This document shows positions 32,259 to 44,798 of a stretch of 64,000 nucleotides of DNA, in pieces. The stretch is from positions 2,445 through 66,444 of the forward strand of contig BDDC01000094.1 in assembly GCA_001662425.1 (NCBI GenBank). Reading direction: 5' to 3'. A model generated the notes under the pieces. The model had not been told where the DNA came from and ran no database searches. It saw only the letters and a list, made by a program, of their open reading frames with translations. This DNA comes from Chlamydomonas sphaeroides (lineage: Eukaryota; Chlorophyta; Chlorophyceae; Chlamydomonadales; Chlamydomonadaceae). The translations under genes and the position numbers were made by a program. How positions within the stretch are numbered: the first letter of the stretch is position 1; each line of letters begins with the position of its first letter.

Positions 32259-35200
32259 ATGCCAGTGGAGATGTCGAGCCTTGCAAACAGCGCAAGCAGC
32301 AAGCACCGCGCTGCCTCAATGGACGGCCTGATTGGAACTAGCGCAACTGACTCGTTGACAGCCAGCGGAAAGGCAGCGTTATCCGGCTCAGGCATGCACT
32401 CGTCCATCGGCCCACCCGTGCCGCCCGCGAGCACCGCCGCAAGCGCTCCAGCTGAGCACTTACGAGAGGCATACAATACGCTTGTCTTGCTGCTGGGCTG
32501 CGCATCGATTTGGCTCGTGTGCTCTTACTTGGACGCCGTCTACACGCCGCGCGACGCGCACTATGTGCCCAGCAAGAGCCTCATTATGTCGTACCAGTGG
32601 TGCATGGTTGGCTATGCGTCAAACCTGATACTCACGCTCATGAAGTAGGTACAGCCGGGGGGGGGATTTGGCCCGGCGGCCCCCGCAGCCCCCACTGCGC
32701 CGTGCTGCGGCTACGGCACTAACCCCTTCCCTCACACCCCAGCTTGCCGCAAGCACGGCTGCCGCATGATGCACGCTCAGCTGCACAGCTAAAGTCTCGC
32801 ACTCCACGCCCTGCTGCCGGCAGGGTCATCTTCGAGACAAATCGCTCCAAGCTGAAGTTGCACATGGTGTCGTGTGAGTAGGCGGCCGGCCCCCAGCTCG
32901 CCCTGGTCCACCCCGCCAGCCGAGCCCACCCCTGCCTGCGGGCCTCGCGTCACCCTCCTCGCTCGGCCACCCTCCACGTATGACACATCCTTGTCCCTTG
33001 ACCTGCCGCTGCGACCTTTGCTACCCACCACCCGTGGGTCCGCAGCCCATGCACGGGCCATGCACGGGCCCTCGAGCTCGGAAAATAGCAGCCAGACGTG
33101 CATGCCTACCCCTCCCCTCCCCCTTGCCAGGCTACATCAACATCCTGGCCGCCACCAGCTACTGCATGCTGTGGACAGGCTTCTCGCCCATCGTGCCGGA
33201 CGTGCAGTCCTGCCTGTGAGCCAAGCGTCGATGCTAAGGGGCGCGGCAGCAGCAGGCAGATGGCGACATTGAGAGATGGAGGCAGACAGGGGCCGGGGTC
33301 AGAGGCGCTGGGAACGCTTGTGGACACCGCGCTGCCGGTGCCGGCGCAACATGGCCACATACCTCAATTGGCGCGCCCGGGCGCCGCCGTCCCTGCCGTC
33401 CCTTGCCACCTCCTGCAGCTACATCCCGCAGCGCTGGATGCTGTACTGCTTCACCGCCCCCGCCATCATCTACATCTTGTGCCAGATATCCGACTACACC
33501 ACCCGCATGCGTGTGTGGGTCATCATGCTTAACGTGGGTCCCATGGGTCGCAGGGCGGCAGGGAGGGACGGCCACGGCATGGTCCGTGACGTGGGCTGTA
33601 GCCAGCGCTGAGAGTCCCACAGCCGAGGGGCCGCATGGGCGTGGGTCGTGTGCGGTGCTCACGCCCATCAGCCCCTCTCTCGCCTCCTCCCGCCTCCCTC
33701 CCCCGCACTGTCAGGTGTTCATGCTGGCTGCGGGCGGCCTGGGCACGGTGCCCTGGATCAGCTGGACCCACAAGGGTGGGGGCAGGGAGGGGATGGACGG
33801 ACGGGGGAGCGGCGCAGGAGCACGCTTGCACGGAGTAGGAGGAGCGGCAACGCAGGGATGGAGGGGATGGTTCCGGGGCGGGGAGTTGCAACGAGGCACG
33901 CCCCTCTCCAACCCTCCCATCCCCCCGCCGCCCCGCCCCCGCCCCCCACCCGCAGTGTACTGGTACGTCATGTCCTGCGTGCCCTTCCCCTCCATCCTGG
34001 TTCACATGTGGCGCATGGTGTCGAGCGCCGTGGACGAGACCATGGACCCCACCTCCAAGCGCGCCATCAAGTTCATCCGCATCTTCTCCATCGTGAGCCG
34101 AGGGGCGCCAACCGCACCCCGATGCCAGCCACACATTCACGCTTGGCCCGCCTACCCATGTCCCGGACTACATGCAGCACACACGCTCCTGCCAAACCAC
34201 ACCCCCGCCGCTCACCGACTCGCGGCACGCGCCTCTCTCCCCTCGGCCCCCCAGACCACCTGGAACCTGTTCCCGTTTGTGTACTTTGCGGCCATTGACG
34301 GCGCGCTGAGCCTGGAGGTCAGCGAGCCGCTGTGGGCTGCGCTGGACTGGCTGACCAAGATGGTGTACAGCAGCAGCCTCATGGAGGCCAACTTCTTCAC
34401 CATCGCGCAGCGCCGCGAGTTTGCGGTGCGCGCCATCGAGGAGGCCAACCGGCTGGCCACCATTCAGCAGCTGTCCACGGTGCGAAGGTCCGGCCAGGAA
34501 GGAGGCGGTGGCGGACGAGGGAGCGTCAAGGCGTCGCCGAGGGCAAGGGCGTGGAGGGAGGCACGCGGGGCCTAGCGGGGGGGGGGAAGGTCTGCTTCTT
34601 GCCCGCCCCGCCCTGCCCCTGGCACCGCCCCGCCCTGCTCCTGCNNNNNNNNNNNNNNNNNNNNNNNNNNNNNNNNNNNNNNNNNNNNNNNNNNNNNNNN
34701 NNNNNNNNNNNNNNNNNNNNNNNNNNNNNNNNNNNNNNNNNNNNNNNNNNNNNNNNNNNNNNNNNNNNNNNNNNNNNNNNNNNNNNNNNNNNNNNNNNNN
34801 NNNNNNNNNNNNNNNNNNNNNNNNNNNNNNNNNNNNNNNNNNNNNNNNNNNNNNNNNNNNNNNNNNNNNNNNNNNNNNNNNNNNNNNNNNNNNNNNNNNN
34901 NNNNNNNNNNNNNNNNNNNNNNNNNNNNNNNNNNNNNNNNNNNNNNNNNNNNNNNNNNNNNNNNNNNNNNNNNNNNNNNNNNNNNNNNNNNNNNNNNNNN
35001 NNNNNNNNNNNNNNNNNNNNNNNNNNNNNNNNNNNNNNNNNNNNNNNNNNNNNNNNNNNNNNNNNNNNNNNNNNNNNNNNNNNNNNNNNNNNNNNNNNNN
35101 NNNNNNNNNNNNNNNNNNNNNNNNNNNNNNNNNNNNNNNNNNNNNNNNNNNNNNNNNNNNNNNNNNNNNNNNNNNNNNNNNNNNNNNNNNNNNNNNNNNN

Positions 35201-38200
35201 NNNNNNNNNNNNNNNNNNNNNNNNNNNNNNNNNNNNNNNNNNNNNNNNNNNNNNNNNNNNNNNNNNNNNNNNNNNNNNNNNNNNNNNNNNNNNNNNNNNN
35301 NNNNNNNNNNNNNNNNNNNNNNNNNNNNNNNNNNNNNNNNNNNNNNNNNNNNNNNNNNNNNNNNNNNNNNNNNNNNNNNNNNNNNNNNNNNNNNNNNNNN
35401 NNNNNNNNNNNNNNNNNNNNNNNNNNNNNNNNNNNNNNNNNNNNNNNNNNNNNNNNNNNNNNNNNNNNNNNNNNNNNNNNNNNNNNNNNNNNNNNNNNNN
35501 NNNNNNNNNNNNNNNNNNNNNNNNNNNNNNNNNNNNNNNNNNNNNNNNNNNNNNNNNNNNNNNNNNNNNNNNNNNNNNNNNNNNNNNNNNNCGCCTGCCT
35601 GCCCGCCTGCCTGCCCGCCTGCCTGCCCGCCTGCCTGCCCGCGGTGCCCGCGGCCTGCCCGCTGCACACAAGCTTGTGGATGCCCTGGGACCAGCCCCCT
35701 GCATCATTTGGCGGTGCCCTCCAGCGCACGGCCCCCACACGCCCTCACGTGCCGCCCCCCGCCGCCACCCCGACCCCCGCGCCAGCGAGTCGCTCATGGC
35801 GGGTGCCTGCGGCGCGCTGCCGGACAAGGCCGTCAAGACCATCTCCACCGTCAAGCTCAGCGGCAAGCGCCTGCTGCAGCTCATCAACGACATCCTGGAC
35901 GCCGCCAAGATGAAGCAGGGCACGCTGGTCATCAAGCACGAAAAGGTGCTGCGGGGACGCAGGAGGCCATAGGCCCCGCCGGGGCTCTGATACGTGCCAC
36001 GGCTTGACTAGGCGAAGGGCCGCGACGGGGGGCAATCGGTGCGGTGTGGGGCCACAGGGGCCACCGCAGCGCCCGTGCCTTCCCACCAGGTGCAACTGGT
36101 TCGTCACTTCCATGCTGCCTATCCCCGCAGGTGGACATCAAGCGCCTGGCCACGGACGTGCTGGACCTGTCGCTGCCGCTGGTTCGCAAGGGCGTCAAGC
36201 TGGTCAACAACGTGGGCGACGTGCCCAAGATTGTGGGCGACAACGGCCGCATCGTGCAGGTGGGGGCGGGAGGCGAAAGAAGTTGGCATATGAGCCATAA
36301 GGGAGGGACAGGGGCGCCAGCTTGGCTCTGCGGCGCTCACCGTGCGTCGTGCCCATGCTTGGGCCATTCCGCTCCCTCCCTCCGCCTGCGCCCTCCAGAT
36401 CCTGTACAACCTGGTGGGCAACAGCGCCAAGTTCACACGGCAGGGCACCATATCTATCACTGCGGGGGTCAGCGAGGACAACAGCAAGGTGTGTTCAAGT
36501 GTCAAGTAAAACAGGACCCCACACGCGGCACAGCACGCCCCCGGTAGAGTGGCGCGTATGTGTGAGGTGGTGGTGGGGGCGAGCAGGGGCTGACCGGCGG
36601 TTGCGTTAAGTTGGGCGATTGCGTGCCGTCGGGCGTGTAAGGGAAGGCACATGGGCATCGTGGATGGTGCTCCACAGGGCTAGCGCCGACAGAGCGCCGG
36701 GTCCGCGCCGTATGGGCCCGCGGTGCCGCGTGATCGCCCGAACACCCCTCCTGGCCCCACACTCTTCCTGCCATATCCTCCGGCCAGGTGTATGTGACGG
36801 TGGCCGACACGGGCGTGGGCATTCCCAAGGAGAAGATCAGCAAGATCTTTGGGGCGTTCGAGCAGGTGAGGGCGACACGCTCCCCCCCGAGGTGTGCGCC
36901 CGGCCATGGCGCCAACCGCCGCCCGCCCGCACCGCCCAACCGCCGCCCGCCCGCGCCGCCGCCACGCAGGCCGACATGAGCACGACTCGGCGGTACGGCG
37001 GCACGGGGCTGGGGCTGCACCTGGTCAAGGAGCTGGTCAAGGCGCACTCGGGCGACATCACGGTGGAGTCGGAGGTGCGGCGCACGGCGGGGGTGAATCT
37101 TCTGACGCGCCCTGCATAGGGGGGGGGACAGACGGCGGTGTCGGGGCGGAGCCGGGCCGTGTGCCGGCATGGGTGCGCCCAGGGCGGCTGCGCACTTACG
37201 AGCAGCTGCCCGCAGCTGCCGGCTGCCGGCTCGCCGCTGACGCCGCCGCTGCCTGCGCCCCTGCCTGGCCAAACTTCTGGTTCGGAGTTGATTGACTAGT
37301 TCGCCACACCTTGGAACGTCCCCTGCCTGCCTGTGCTGCCCTGCCCTGCCCTGCCGTGGCGCAGGTTGGCGTGGGCTCCTCCTTCACCGTGTGGCTGCCC
37401 ATCAGCCAGGACGGCGCCATGATGGGCGTGGACGAGAGCGAGAGCCGCGAGCCGTACACCCTGTGAGCGGCGCCGCATGGCCGGGGCAGGGGACCTGGGC
37501 TTGGGTCGGGCCCTGGCAGGCCCGGGCAGGCGTGGTTTGTTGCTGCATGGGATTGTGCTGTGGAGCACGGCGGCAGGGCGGAGGCCGGGGCCTGTGGGCA
37601 GGCCCCGGCAGCAGAGCGGCTGGCAGGTGTGCACGGCCGCTCGCCGCGACCTCATCGCCACGCCACGACCTCGCCGCCTGCTGGCCTGCCCTCCCCGTCG
37701 CTGGGCGTTCAGGGACATGAATGCCCCCCTCCGCCGCATCTCGGAGGACTCTGACGAGGGCGGCTACAACACAGCCGCCCGCCGAGCCCGACTGGCGGCC
37801 GCGCAGCGCAAGGCCGCACGCCAGGCCGGCAGTGACGGCAGCGACGATGACGACGGCGCCGGCCGTGGCGGTGGCGGCAGCGGCGACGACAGCAGCGGCA
37901 AGGTTGGGTTCGGCGGCCGCGTCAGCGGCGAGAGCTACTCCGCGGACGCCGCACCGCCGTCGGACCTTGCCGGCAACGCCGCTGGCCCTCGCGCCAATGC
38001 CGTGGCCGACGGCGCCGCCGCCGACGGCGGCGGCGGCGGCGGTGCGGCCCCCAGCGGCGCGCGGCGGGCCGCCCGTGGCGGCGGCGGCGCGGCGAGTGCG
38101 GCTGCTCCTGCGGCCAACGGCGCGGGGGCCAGCAGCTGCAACCCTGCCTCTGGCGACGAGAGCGGTGGCGGTCGCCGTGCTCCCCAGAGCAACAGCAGCA

Positions 38201-41200
38201 TGGAGAACCTGCTCACCATCACTAAGAGCGGCTTCAAGGTCATGAAGCCCTTTTACAGGTGACATGCCCGGCAGGGGAGGGGAGGCGACGTGGAAGCGGT
38301 GACTCCAGATGTCCATCTGCTAAAATCCTCCCCTCTCTCCCCACAGGGAGCGGTTTGGCGGCTGCATGGTGCTAAGTGTGGACGATGACCCCATCAACCA
38401 GATGGTGGTGGAGAACCTGCTCAGCCCCGAGGGCTACAAGGTGGAGCAGGTGAGAGGAGGGCAGACGGGGCATGGGGGAAAAGGGGCATGGGCAGCGTAC
38501 CACGTGCCGCGCTCTGGGGCTTGGGCAGCAGCGCAGACGGCCATTGACCGCCAACCATCGTATCCCGCCAACCGGCTCCCCTCCCCCTCCTCTTTTCCCT
38601 CCTCCAGGCCATGTCCGGCTCCGAGGCGCTGGACTTTCTCAAGCGCACCGCCACGCTGCCGGACGTCATCCTGCTGGACATCATGATGCCCGACATGAGT
38701 GGATACGAGGTCGGGCAGAGGGAGTGGGGCGGCGGCAGTGCCTCGCTTAGCCCGCCTGGCACCTGGCCTCACGGCATCGAGTCCCGCATCATCCCACATC
38801 GCCCCAACCCAGCCGCGCGTCCCCCTCTTTCCCGCGGCCTCACAACCCCCGCTCGCCTGCCCCGGCCCCGCTTCCCCCGCTCCGCAGGTATGCCAGGAGA
38901 TCCGGCGGCGCTACTCTGCGGTGTCCATACCCATCATCATGGTGTCGGCCAAGGGCCACCCCGAGCACGTCATGAAGGGGCTGGAGGTGCGCGCAGCCAG
39001 GCGGGCAGACGGGAAGCAGGACAGCCGCCCTTCCTCCCGTCCTGCGCGCCGTGGCCACCACCCCACCGGACCTCAACCGGCCTTCCCTCCCCCTAGGCCC
39101 GTCCCCCTCCCCAACCCCTCCCCCTTGCCCCCTCCCCCTGCCCCTTGCCCCTGTTCCCCCGTCCCCCAGGCGGGCAGTGTGGACTACGTGAAGAAGCCCT
39201 TTCACCGCCAAGAGCTGCTCAGCCGCATCCGGGCGCAGGTGGGGCCGGGGGGAGGGCGGGGAGGACGGGCTGGGCGGGGAGGGCAGGGGAGGAGCGCCGC
39301 CTGCCCGTGGCCGGCGGGCTGACCGCCAACGCCTGATCGCCCCACGCTGCAGGTTCGCAACCGCGAGATCTTCGAGGCCGAGATGGAGAGCCGCAAGGTG
39401 CGGACTCTTAGAAGTGGGGGCCGCCGCTGTGGGCTTACCACCGGGACTGCTGCGTCGGCACGTCGGCTGTGGTCGCGGTGGCCGCTGGCTCCCCGTGGTT
39501 GCTGTCACGCACGTTCCCTCCCCCCTCCGGCCGCCCTTCCCTCCCCCCTCCGGCCGCCCTTTCCTCTTCCCCTCCCGCCCGCAGGTCACGGAGATGCTCA
39601 AGCGCATCCTGCCGCTGAGCGTGGTGCAGCGGCTGCAGCAGGGCCAGTCCATGATAGCGGACGCGCATGACGAGGTCACCGTGCTGTTCGCGGTGAGCGG
39701 GCCAGGCAGGCAGGGGCCGCGGGGGCTGGCGGGGGCGCTGGCTGCGGGTGCACGTGCGCACCACCAGTGCCGGCGTGCTGCGACGATGCGGGGTCTGCCC
39801 TCTCCGCTACCGCCACCGCCGCGGTTGTTAGGCGCCGCCGCTGCCCGCTGCTCTGCAGGACGTGGCCGGCTGGCTGAGCACGCAGTCGCTGTCCGCCCGC
39901 AACACCAGCGACGTGGTCATCGTGCTCAACGAGATGTACGGCGCCTTTGAGAAGCTGCTGCTCAAGTACCAGGTGTTCAGGTGCGGGGTTGGGCAAAGCG
40001 CGAGGTCGAGGACAGGACAGCACGGCAGCACCGGGCCGGGCCCGCAGCACCCGCAGCATCCGCAGCACCCTGCGTTCTCCATTCGGCCCTCGCCCCTCTC
40101 GCCCCCACCTTGGGCCGGTGATTGCCCTGGAACCATCGTCACTCCTCTCGAAACAACTACCCATCTTATACCCACCTGCCCAGGGTGGAGCACACTGGCG
40201 AGTCGTACCTGGTGGTGTCGGGCCACGACGGCACCTCGGACCACCTGCGCCGCATGCTGTCGCTAGCGGCCGACATGCTGGCGGCCGTCAAGCAGCTCAG
40301 CTTCCCCGGGGGCGAGCCGCTGCACATTCGCATCGGGCTGCACTCAGGGCCGGCCTACGCGGGGGTGGTGGGCATCGACAACCCGCGCTACTGCGTGTTC
40401 GGTGAGGGTCGTGCTGGAGCGGCTGGGCTGGCTCGGCAGCGCGTTTGGCGGGGCGCTTGAAGGTTGCGGTTGCGGCGCTTGGAAAGCGGGCACGCTCCGC
40501 TGCGCTTCACCCCGCTTCACCCAACGCCCGCTCGCTCGTTCCCCGCCAACGTATCCGTGCACTGCACCACCATCCCCCTGCCCCGCTCATCAACAACCCA
40601 ACCGCTCACCCAACCGACACCGCCCGCCCCACAGGCGACACGGTGTCGGTTGCCAACGCGCTGGAGGCCCGCGGCTTTGCAAACGCGGTGCACTGCTCCA
40701 ACACCGTGTACGCGGCGGTGCAGAGCAAGTGAGGCGGGAGGGGTGGAGCTGGGGAGGCAAAAAGGCAAGGTGCTCGACGGGCGAAGCAATGGCCCCATGG
40801 CCCCATGGCCCCATGGCCCCAGGGAGCGTGAGCGCGTCTCCGCCATGTTCGCGTCGGCGCGCAAGGGCATGGCCGCGGGGCCCACCATCATGGACACCTA
40901 CATCTACAAGGTGCGTTGCGTTGCGGCGGCTCCGTACGCTGATGTGCGCCAGCTTGTACGGCACTGCACCAGGTGGCGCTGCAGCTGGTGCCGTACGGCA
41001 GCGGCCACGTCACTCCTCCCAAGCATTCCATGTGGTGTGGTGCCCCGCCCGCAACCGCTTGTCTGTCTGCAGGTCGGCAGCTGGGAGGCGGCAGTGAAGC
41101 AGCTGGAAGAAGAGGAGCGGGAGCGGGAGGTGCGGGCCGGGGCTGGGACAGGGAGGGGAGCTGCAGGCCGGGGCTTGGAGCAGGGGAGCTGGGGGCTGGC

Positions 41201-43561
41201 TGGCCTGACTGGTTGGCGCCAACACACCGACGCTGGCTGCCGCATGTGCTTCCACAACCGCAGACCAACGACCGCGAGGCCCGCGAGCGCGAGGAGGCCA
41301 GCCGTCGCGCTGACGAAGAGGCCGCGGCGGCCGCCGCCGCTGCCAAGGCGGCGGCCGAGGCGACGGCGGCGGCGGCCGTGGCGGAGGAGGCGGCGGCCAC
41401 GAGCCGGGAGGTCCTGGCGGCTGAGAAGGCGCGATCGGAGTCGCTGGCGGCGCAGGTGCGCGGTACGGAGCGCGTGCACCTGTGTGGGCGCTCATGTCGC
41501 ACTGCAAAGAGCACGCCGCCAGGCGGACTGCGACGCGCGCGGTGTAGCCGGGCGCCTTGCCGGTCGGCGCCTGGGCCTTGACGCCCGCTCCGGTGGCCTG
41601 CGGCGCTCAGGTCGCGGTGCTGTCTGCGGAGAAGGAGGCGGCTGAGGCCGCGGCGGCGGCGGCCCGGGCGCGTGCCGAGGTGCTGGCTGGCCGGGTGGCG
41701 GCGGAGGAGGTGGAGCGGCTGCGGCTCAAGGTGCGCCAGTGGAGCTGTGGCATGGTGCCCGTGGAGCAAGGGTGGCGGCGGTTGGACGGCGACGGGGGGG
41801 TCGATGCGGCTTGGTCGTGAGGTGCTGGGGCCCGCAGCTTGGGGGACAACGAAGGTCCTGCAGGCCCGGACCCATGCCGCGTGCTGGCGCTCCACCCCAC
41901 CCGCCATCCGATGTCCGCAGGAGTCGGTCATTTCCTACGAGCGCATGCTGGTGGAGGCGCGAGAGGCCGCCGCAGCCGCCGCCCGGCGCTCTGTCGCCGC
42001 CGCGCCGCCGTCGTACCAGCACCACCTCCTGCACGCCGCCGGCCACCACCCTGCCGCGCACGGCCACAGCTCCCACAGCCACCACGCGCCGCACGTGCCC
42101 GGCGCCCTGCGGCCGCTGTCACCGGAGCTCTCCGCCAGCAGCAGCGGGATGGGCCCGGGGCTGGGCCTGCCCTACCCCCACGCCCAGGCCGGTCCCTCGC
42201 ACGGCCACGGCCACTCGCACGGCCACCCTCGCCACGGCCACGGCCACGGAGGCCCGCCGCTGAGCGCGTCCGCTGGGGAGTATGGCGGTAGGATGCTGGG
42301 GTTGCACGGCCACTTCGGCAGCGGCGGTGCCGGAGCCAGCGGGGGTGGCGGCTACCCCGCTGGCAGCGGCGGCGGCTACCCCGGCGCTGACATGCTGAGC
42401 CCCGCCGGCTCGGCGGCCGCCAGCGACGTGTACCCGGCCAGCGCCTCGGCGGCGGGCTCCCTGTCGCACGGCCACGGCAGCCTGATGGCGGGCCAGGTGC
42501 GGGGCCAAGGGCGGGCGGGGGGTGTGTCTGCCTGGCGGCGGGAGCGACCGGGGCGAGCGGCGCATATGCGGCTCGGGCGAGGGAGGGTCAAGGCAGTGCC
42601 GCGCGCCTGGCGGTGCCTGCGGAAAGGGCGGGTGATGGGGGCAGGGGCAGGTGATTGGTGCGCGATGGGCGGTTGGGCGGGCCTTCGCTGATCATCCGTG
42701 GCGCCCAGCGCCCATCGGCCTCTGCCCCTCTCCCCCATCGTACCTCACGTGCCGCCCTCAATCCCTCCGCAGATGGCTCACACGTTCTGGGGTATGGCCT
42801 ACCCCATCGGCACCTTCCTGCAGGTGGGCGCTGGGGTGCGGGGGTGCGGCGGCTGCTGCGCTGCGGCCTGCTGTGCCGTGCCCCGGGCTGTGGGCTGAGG
42901 GCCCAGGGCGAGCGGTGCTGCCCTGCACCACACCGCCCTGCTCACCTCCGTGCCCTCCGCCCTTCAGGACGTGGGCCTGCCGCAGTACAGCGAGCTGCTT
43001 CGGGCGCAGGAGGTGACGCCGCTGGTGCTGGCCGGCATGAAGGACCGGGAGCTCGAGGTGGGGGCCGGGCCTGCCCGGGTACGGCACGGACGCGGGGCGG
43101 AGGCTGCGTTGTGGCAGCTGCCGATCACGTCACGCCACCCGACTCGCCGCACCCCAGGCGCTGGGCATAGAGACGGTGGGCGCGCGGCGGCGCATCTTGG
43201 AAGCCAGCAGGCAGTACGCGAGCAAGGTCAAGAGCACCACCAAGATGATAGCGATGTACAGGTACGGCAGCCGCACGGTCTGGTGCGGCATCCCTGGTAC
43301 GGCAAAGCGCGAACACGGTGTACGAATACGGATGGCTCCAAACGCAGGGACGGCATGGGCGCCATGGCCGGCAACGTGGGCATGGGTCCGGTGCCGCCGC
43401 TGGCGGCGGGGGCCGTCGCCGATCCGCGCGAGGAGCAGCTGCAGCAGCTGGCGGCAGCGGCGGCTGCCTCCGTCAGTGGCTTCCCGGCGCCGCCGGACCC
43501 TCCTGCCATGCCGCATTCCGGGGCCGCCAGCGTGAGGTCCACCGCCCAAGACGGCGCGTAG
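32259..43561 (+). CDS. HKR: Enzymerhodopsin: rhodopsin-histidine kinase-receiver-cyclase with SAM tail
   Basis: In order: eight TM segments (32480-34420) forming a microbial rhodopsin with the retinal Lys in DWLTK (34357-34359) and its Asp; helix F has WNLFP. Then a histidine kinase, partly lost in the N gap, with NLVGNSAKFT, ADTGVGIP and GGTGLGL boxes intact. An acidic Gly/Ala linker follows, then a receiver with VDDDP, phospho-Asp in LLDIMMPD (38677-38679) and KKPF. The class III cyclase starts at about 39585 and has E and C guanylate-type residues (VEHTG, RYCVFGD). The end is an Ala/Glu coiled coil, a His-rich linker and a SAM domain (LPQYSELLRAQEV). This is the known HKR / two-component cyclase-opsin architecture of green algae. 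Oddities: helix C reads RWMLYCFTAP, so the usual counterion Asp is Leu; the second metal Asp is Glu (40200-40202); the catalytic Asn and Arg are Ser and Ala (40646, 40658). Confidence 0.93.
34645..35591. other. Assembly gap (947 N)
   Basis: A run of N inside the enzymerhodopsin gene. It falls between the rhodopsin's last helix/linker and SESLMAGACGALP, exactly where the phospho-acceptor His box of the kinase should be, so presence of the catalytic His cannot be judged. Confidence 1.
35592..35640 (+). repeat. 12-bp tandem repeat bordering the gap
   Basis: Four units of CGCCTGCCTGCC immediately follow the N run. A longer array probably caused the assembly break. Confidence 0.9.
36489..36556 (+). 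repeat. Intronic dispersed repeat, copy 3 (starts at donor)
   Basis: Same element as at 12652 and 18391. Here its first bases GTGTGT are the 5' splice site of the kinase intron that follows SEDNSK. Confidence 0.85.
40789..40820 (+). repeat. GGCCCCAT octamer repeat in cyclase intron
   Basis: Four near-perfect copies of ATGGCCCC in tandem, between the cyclase exon ending AAVQSK and the next exon. Confidence 0.85.
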
Positions 43562-43993
43562 CCCTCGACGGGTCCTGACGCCTGCAGGCGCGGCGGTGGC
43601 GGCGGGCCCAGGGCGCTTGCAGCGGCCTCCGTTGGCGCGTATAGTTGCTGCGCTCTTCGTGAGCTGCCGTGCGTGCTTCCGTGCCTGAAGTGGATGCTCG
43701 CAGCCTTGCTGTCCGTCTTGGTTGCCGGCAGCCGCGAAGCGCCTGGGTGTCGGAACATGTGTCTGGCTGCGCCCCGCTGCTTCTCGGGCCCTGCCTGAGG
43801 CACCGCAAACACAAGCAAGCAACTCCCACTGTGAATCAGTCGTACGGCAAGGCGGGTGTGGGCTGCAAGATCCATGGCTTGGCTCCTTATGCCAATTTTG
43901 CGGCATGTGCTCTTGCGTTTTAGGGGCATGGGCCCCGCCGCGCAGCGGCTAGGGGGGCCGAGTTCCCTTGGGTGGTATCGTGGTATTGGATTG

Positions 43994-44063
43994 TGTCGTC
44001 GGCTGCCGAGGCCGCCCTTGGCGTCCCTGCGGCGCCACATCATCATGGCCCGCACGCACGCGT
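43994..44063 (-). repeat. Dispersed direct repeat, copy A
   Basis: It matches 44799-44873 through TTGTGTCG, GGCGTCCCTGCGGCGCCACA and GCACGCG. Read on the minus strand both copies encode a conserved short peptide around MWRRRDAKG / LWRRRDAQG, hinting at a coding mobile-element origin. Confidence 0.7.
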
Positions 44064-44798
44064 GGAAGTCAGTGGGCTCCTTCTGCCTGTCATGCGGGCT
44101 GAGTTTGCTTGCCCCTGTCCGTAGGAAACGGGGCGAAGCCCTTGCAATCACCCCGGAGGTGACCCTGTCCTAATGGCTAAACGTCATAACGTTATTCTTG
44201 TCAGACCAATTCCTGTGTCCTGTTCACGAGGGCACGGAGGTTAGCGTGCCCGAGGCCCCTCAAATAGTCCCAGCTACGACCGCATAACGACCGACGGTGT
44301 TCGTCTGGTCAGGGTGGCCTTTTTTGTGGGCAAGCCATGCACCCATGCGCAGCTGGGGAAGTTTGCTGAGTTGGCGGCGAGGGCGGGCCATGCTTCGTGG
44401 CCGTGCCTTGCTGGCTGGGCGGCGGCTGTTGCAATGGCTGTTGCGACAGCGGCCCCTAGATAGCGGCTGTGCTAGCGTGCCCCAGCCATGGATGGATGAA
44501 GAGACTAGGGGTCGCGTCCCAGACGAGTGCTGGCAAGTAGAGCGCTGTTTCAAAGGGTGGTTGGCGCCTGCGTACCAACGCTCCAAACGGAAGCAAACCC
44601 GATGGTCGGGGGCGGCCGGCAGCCCTAGACAGAGGCCGGATTGGGGCTGCGCCCCTTGTCCCACTCTGATGGGGACATACTTATCCCGCTCCGGATTGGG
44701 CCACCCTTGTCGGACGGATTGTGGCCCAGATCCCAGAGCCATGTAAGCCAGCCACAACACGCGCCTGTGAGCCGCGTGAGCCGCGGTAAGTGCCGTTG

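Noticed and set aside
34168..36007. Four open frames of 388-546 codons crossing the N block
   Set aside because: They exist only because N codons contain no stops; flanking residues are not from one real frame.
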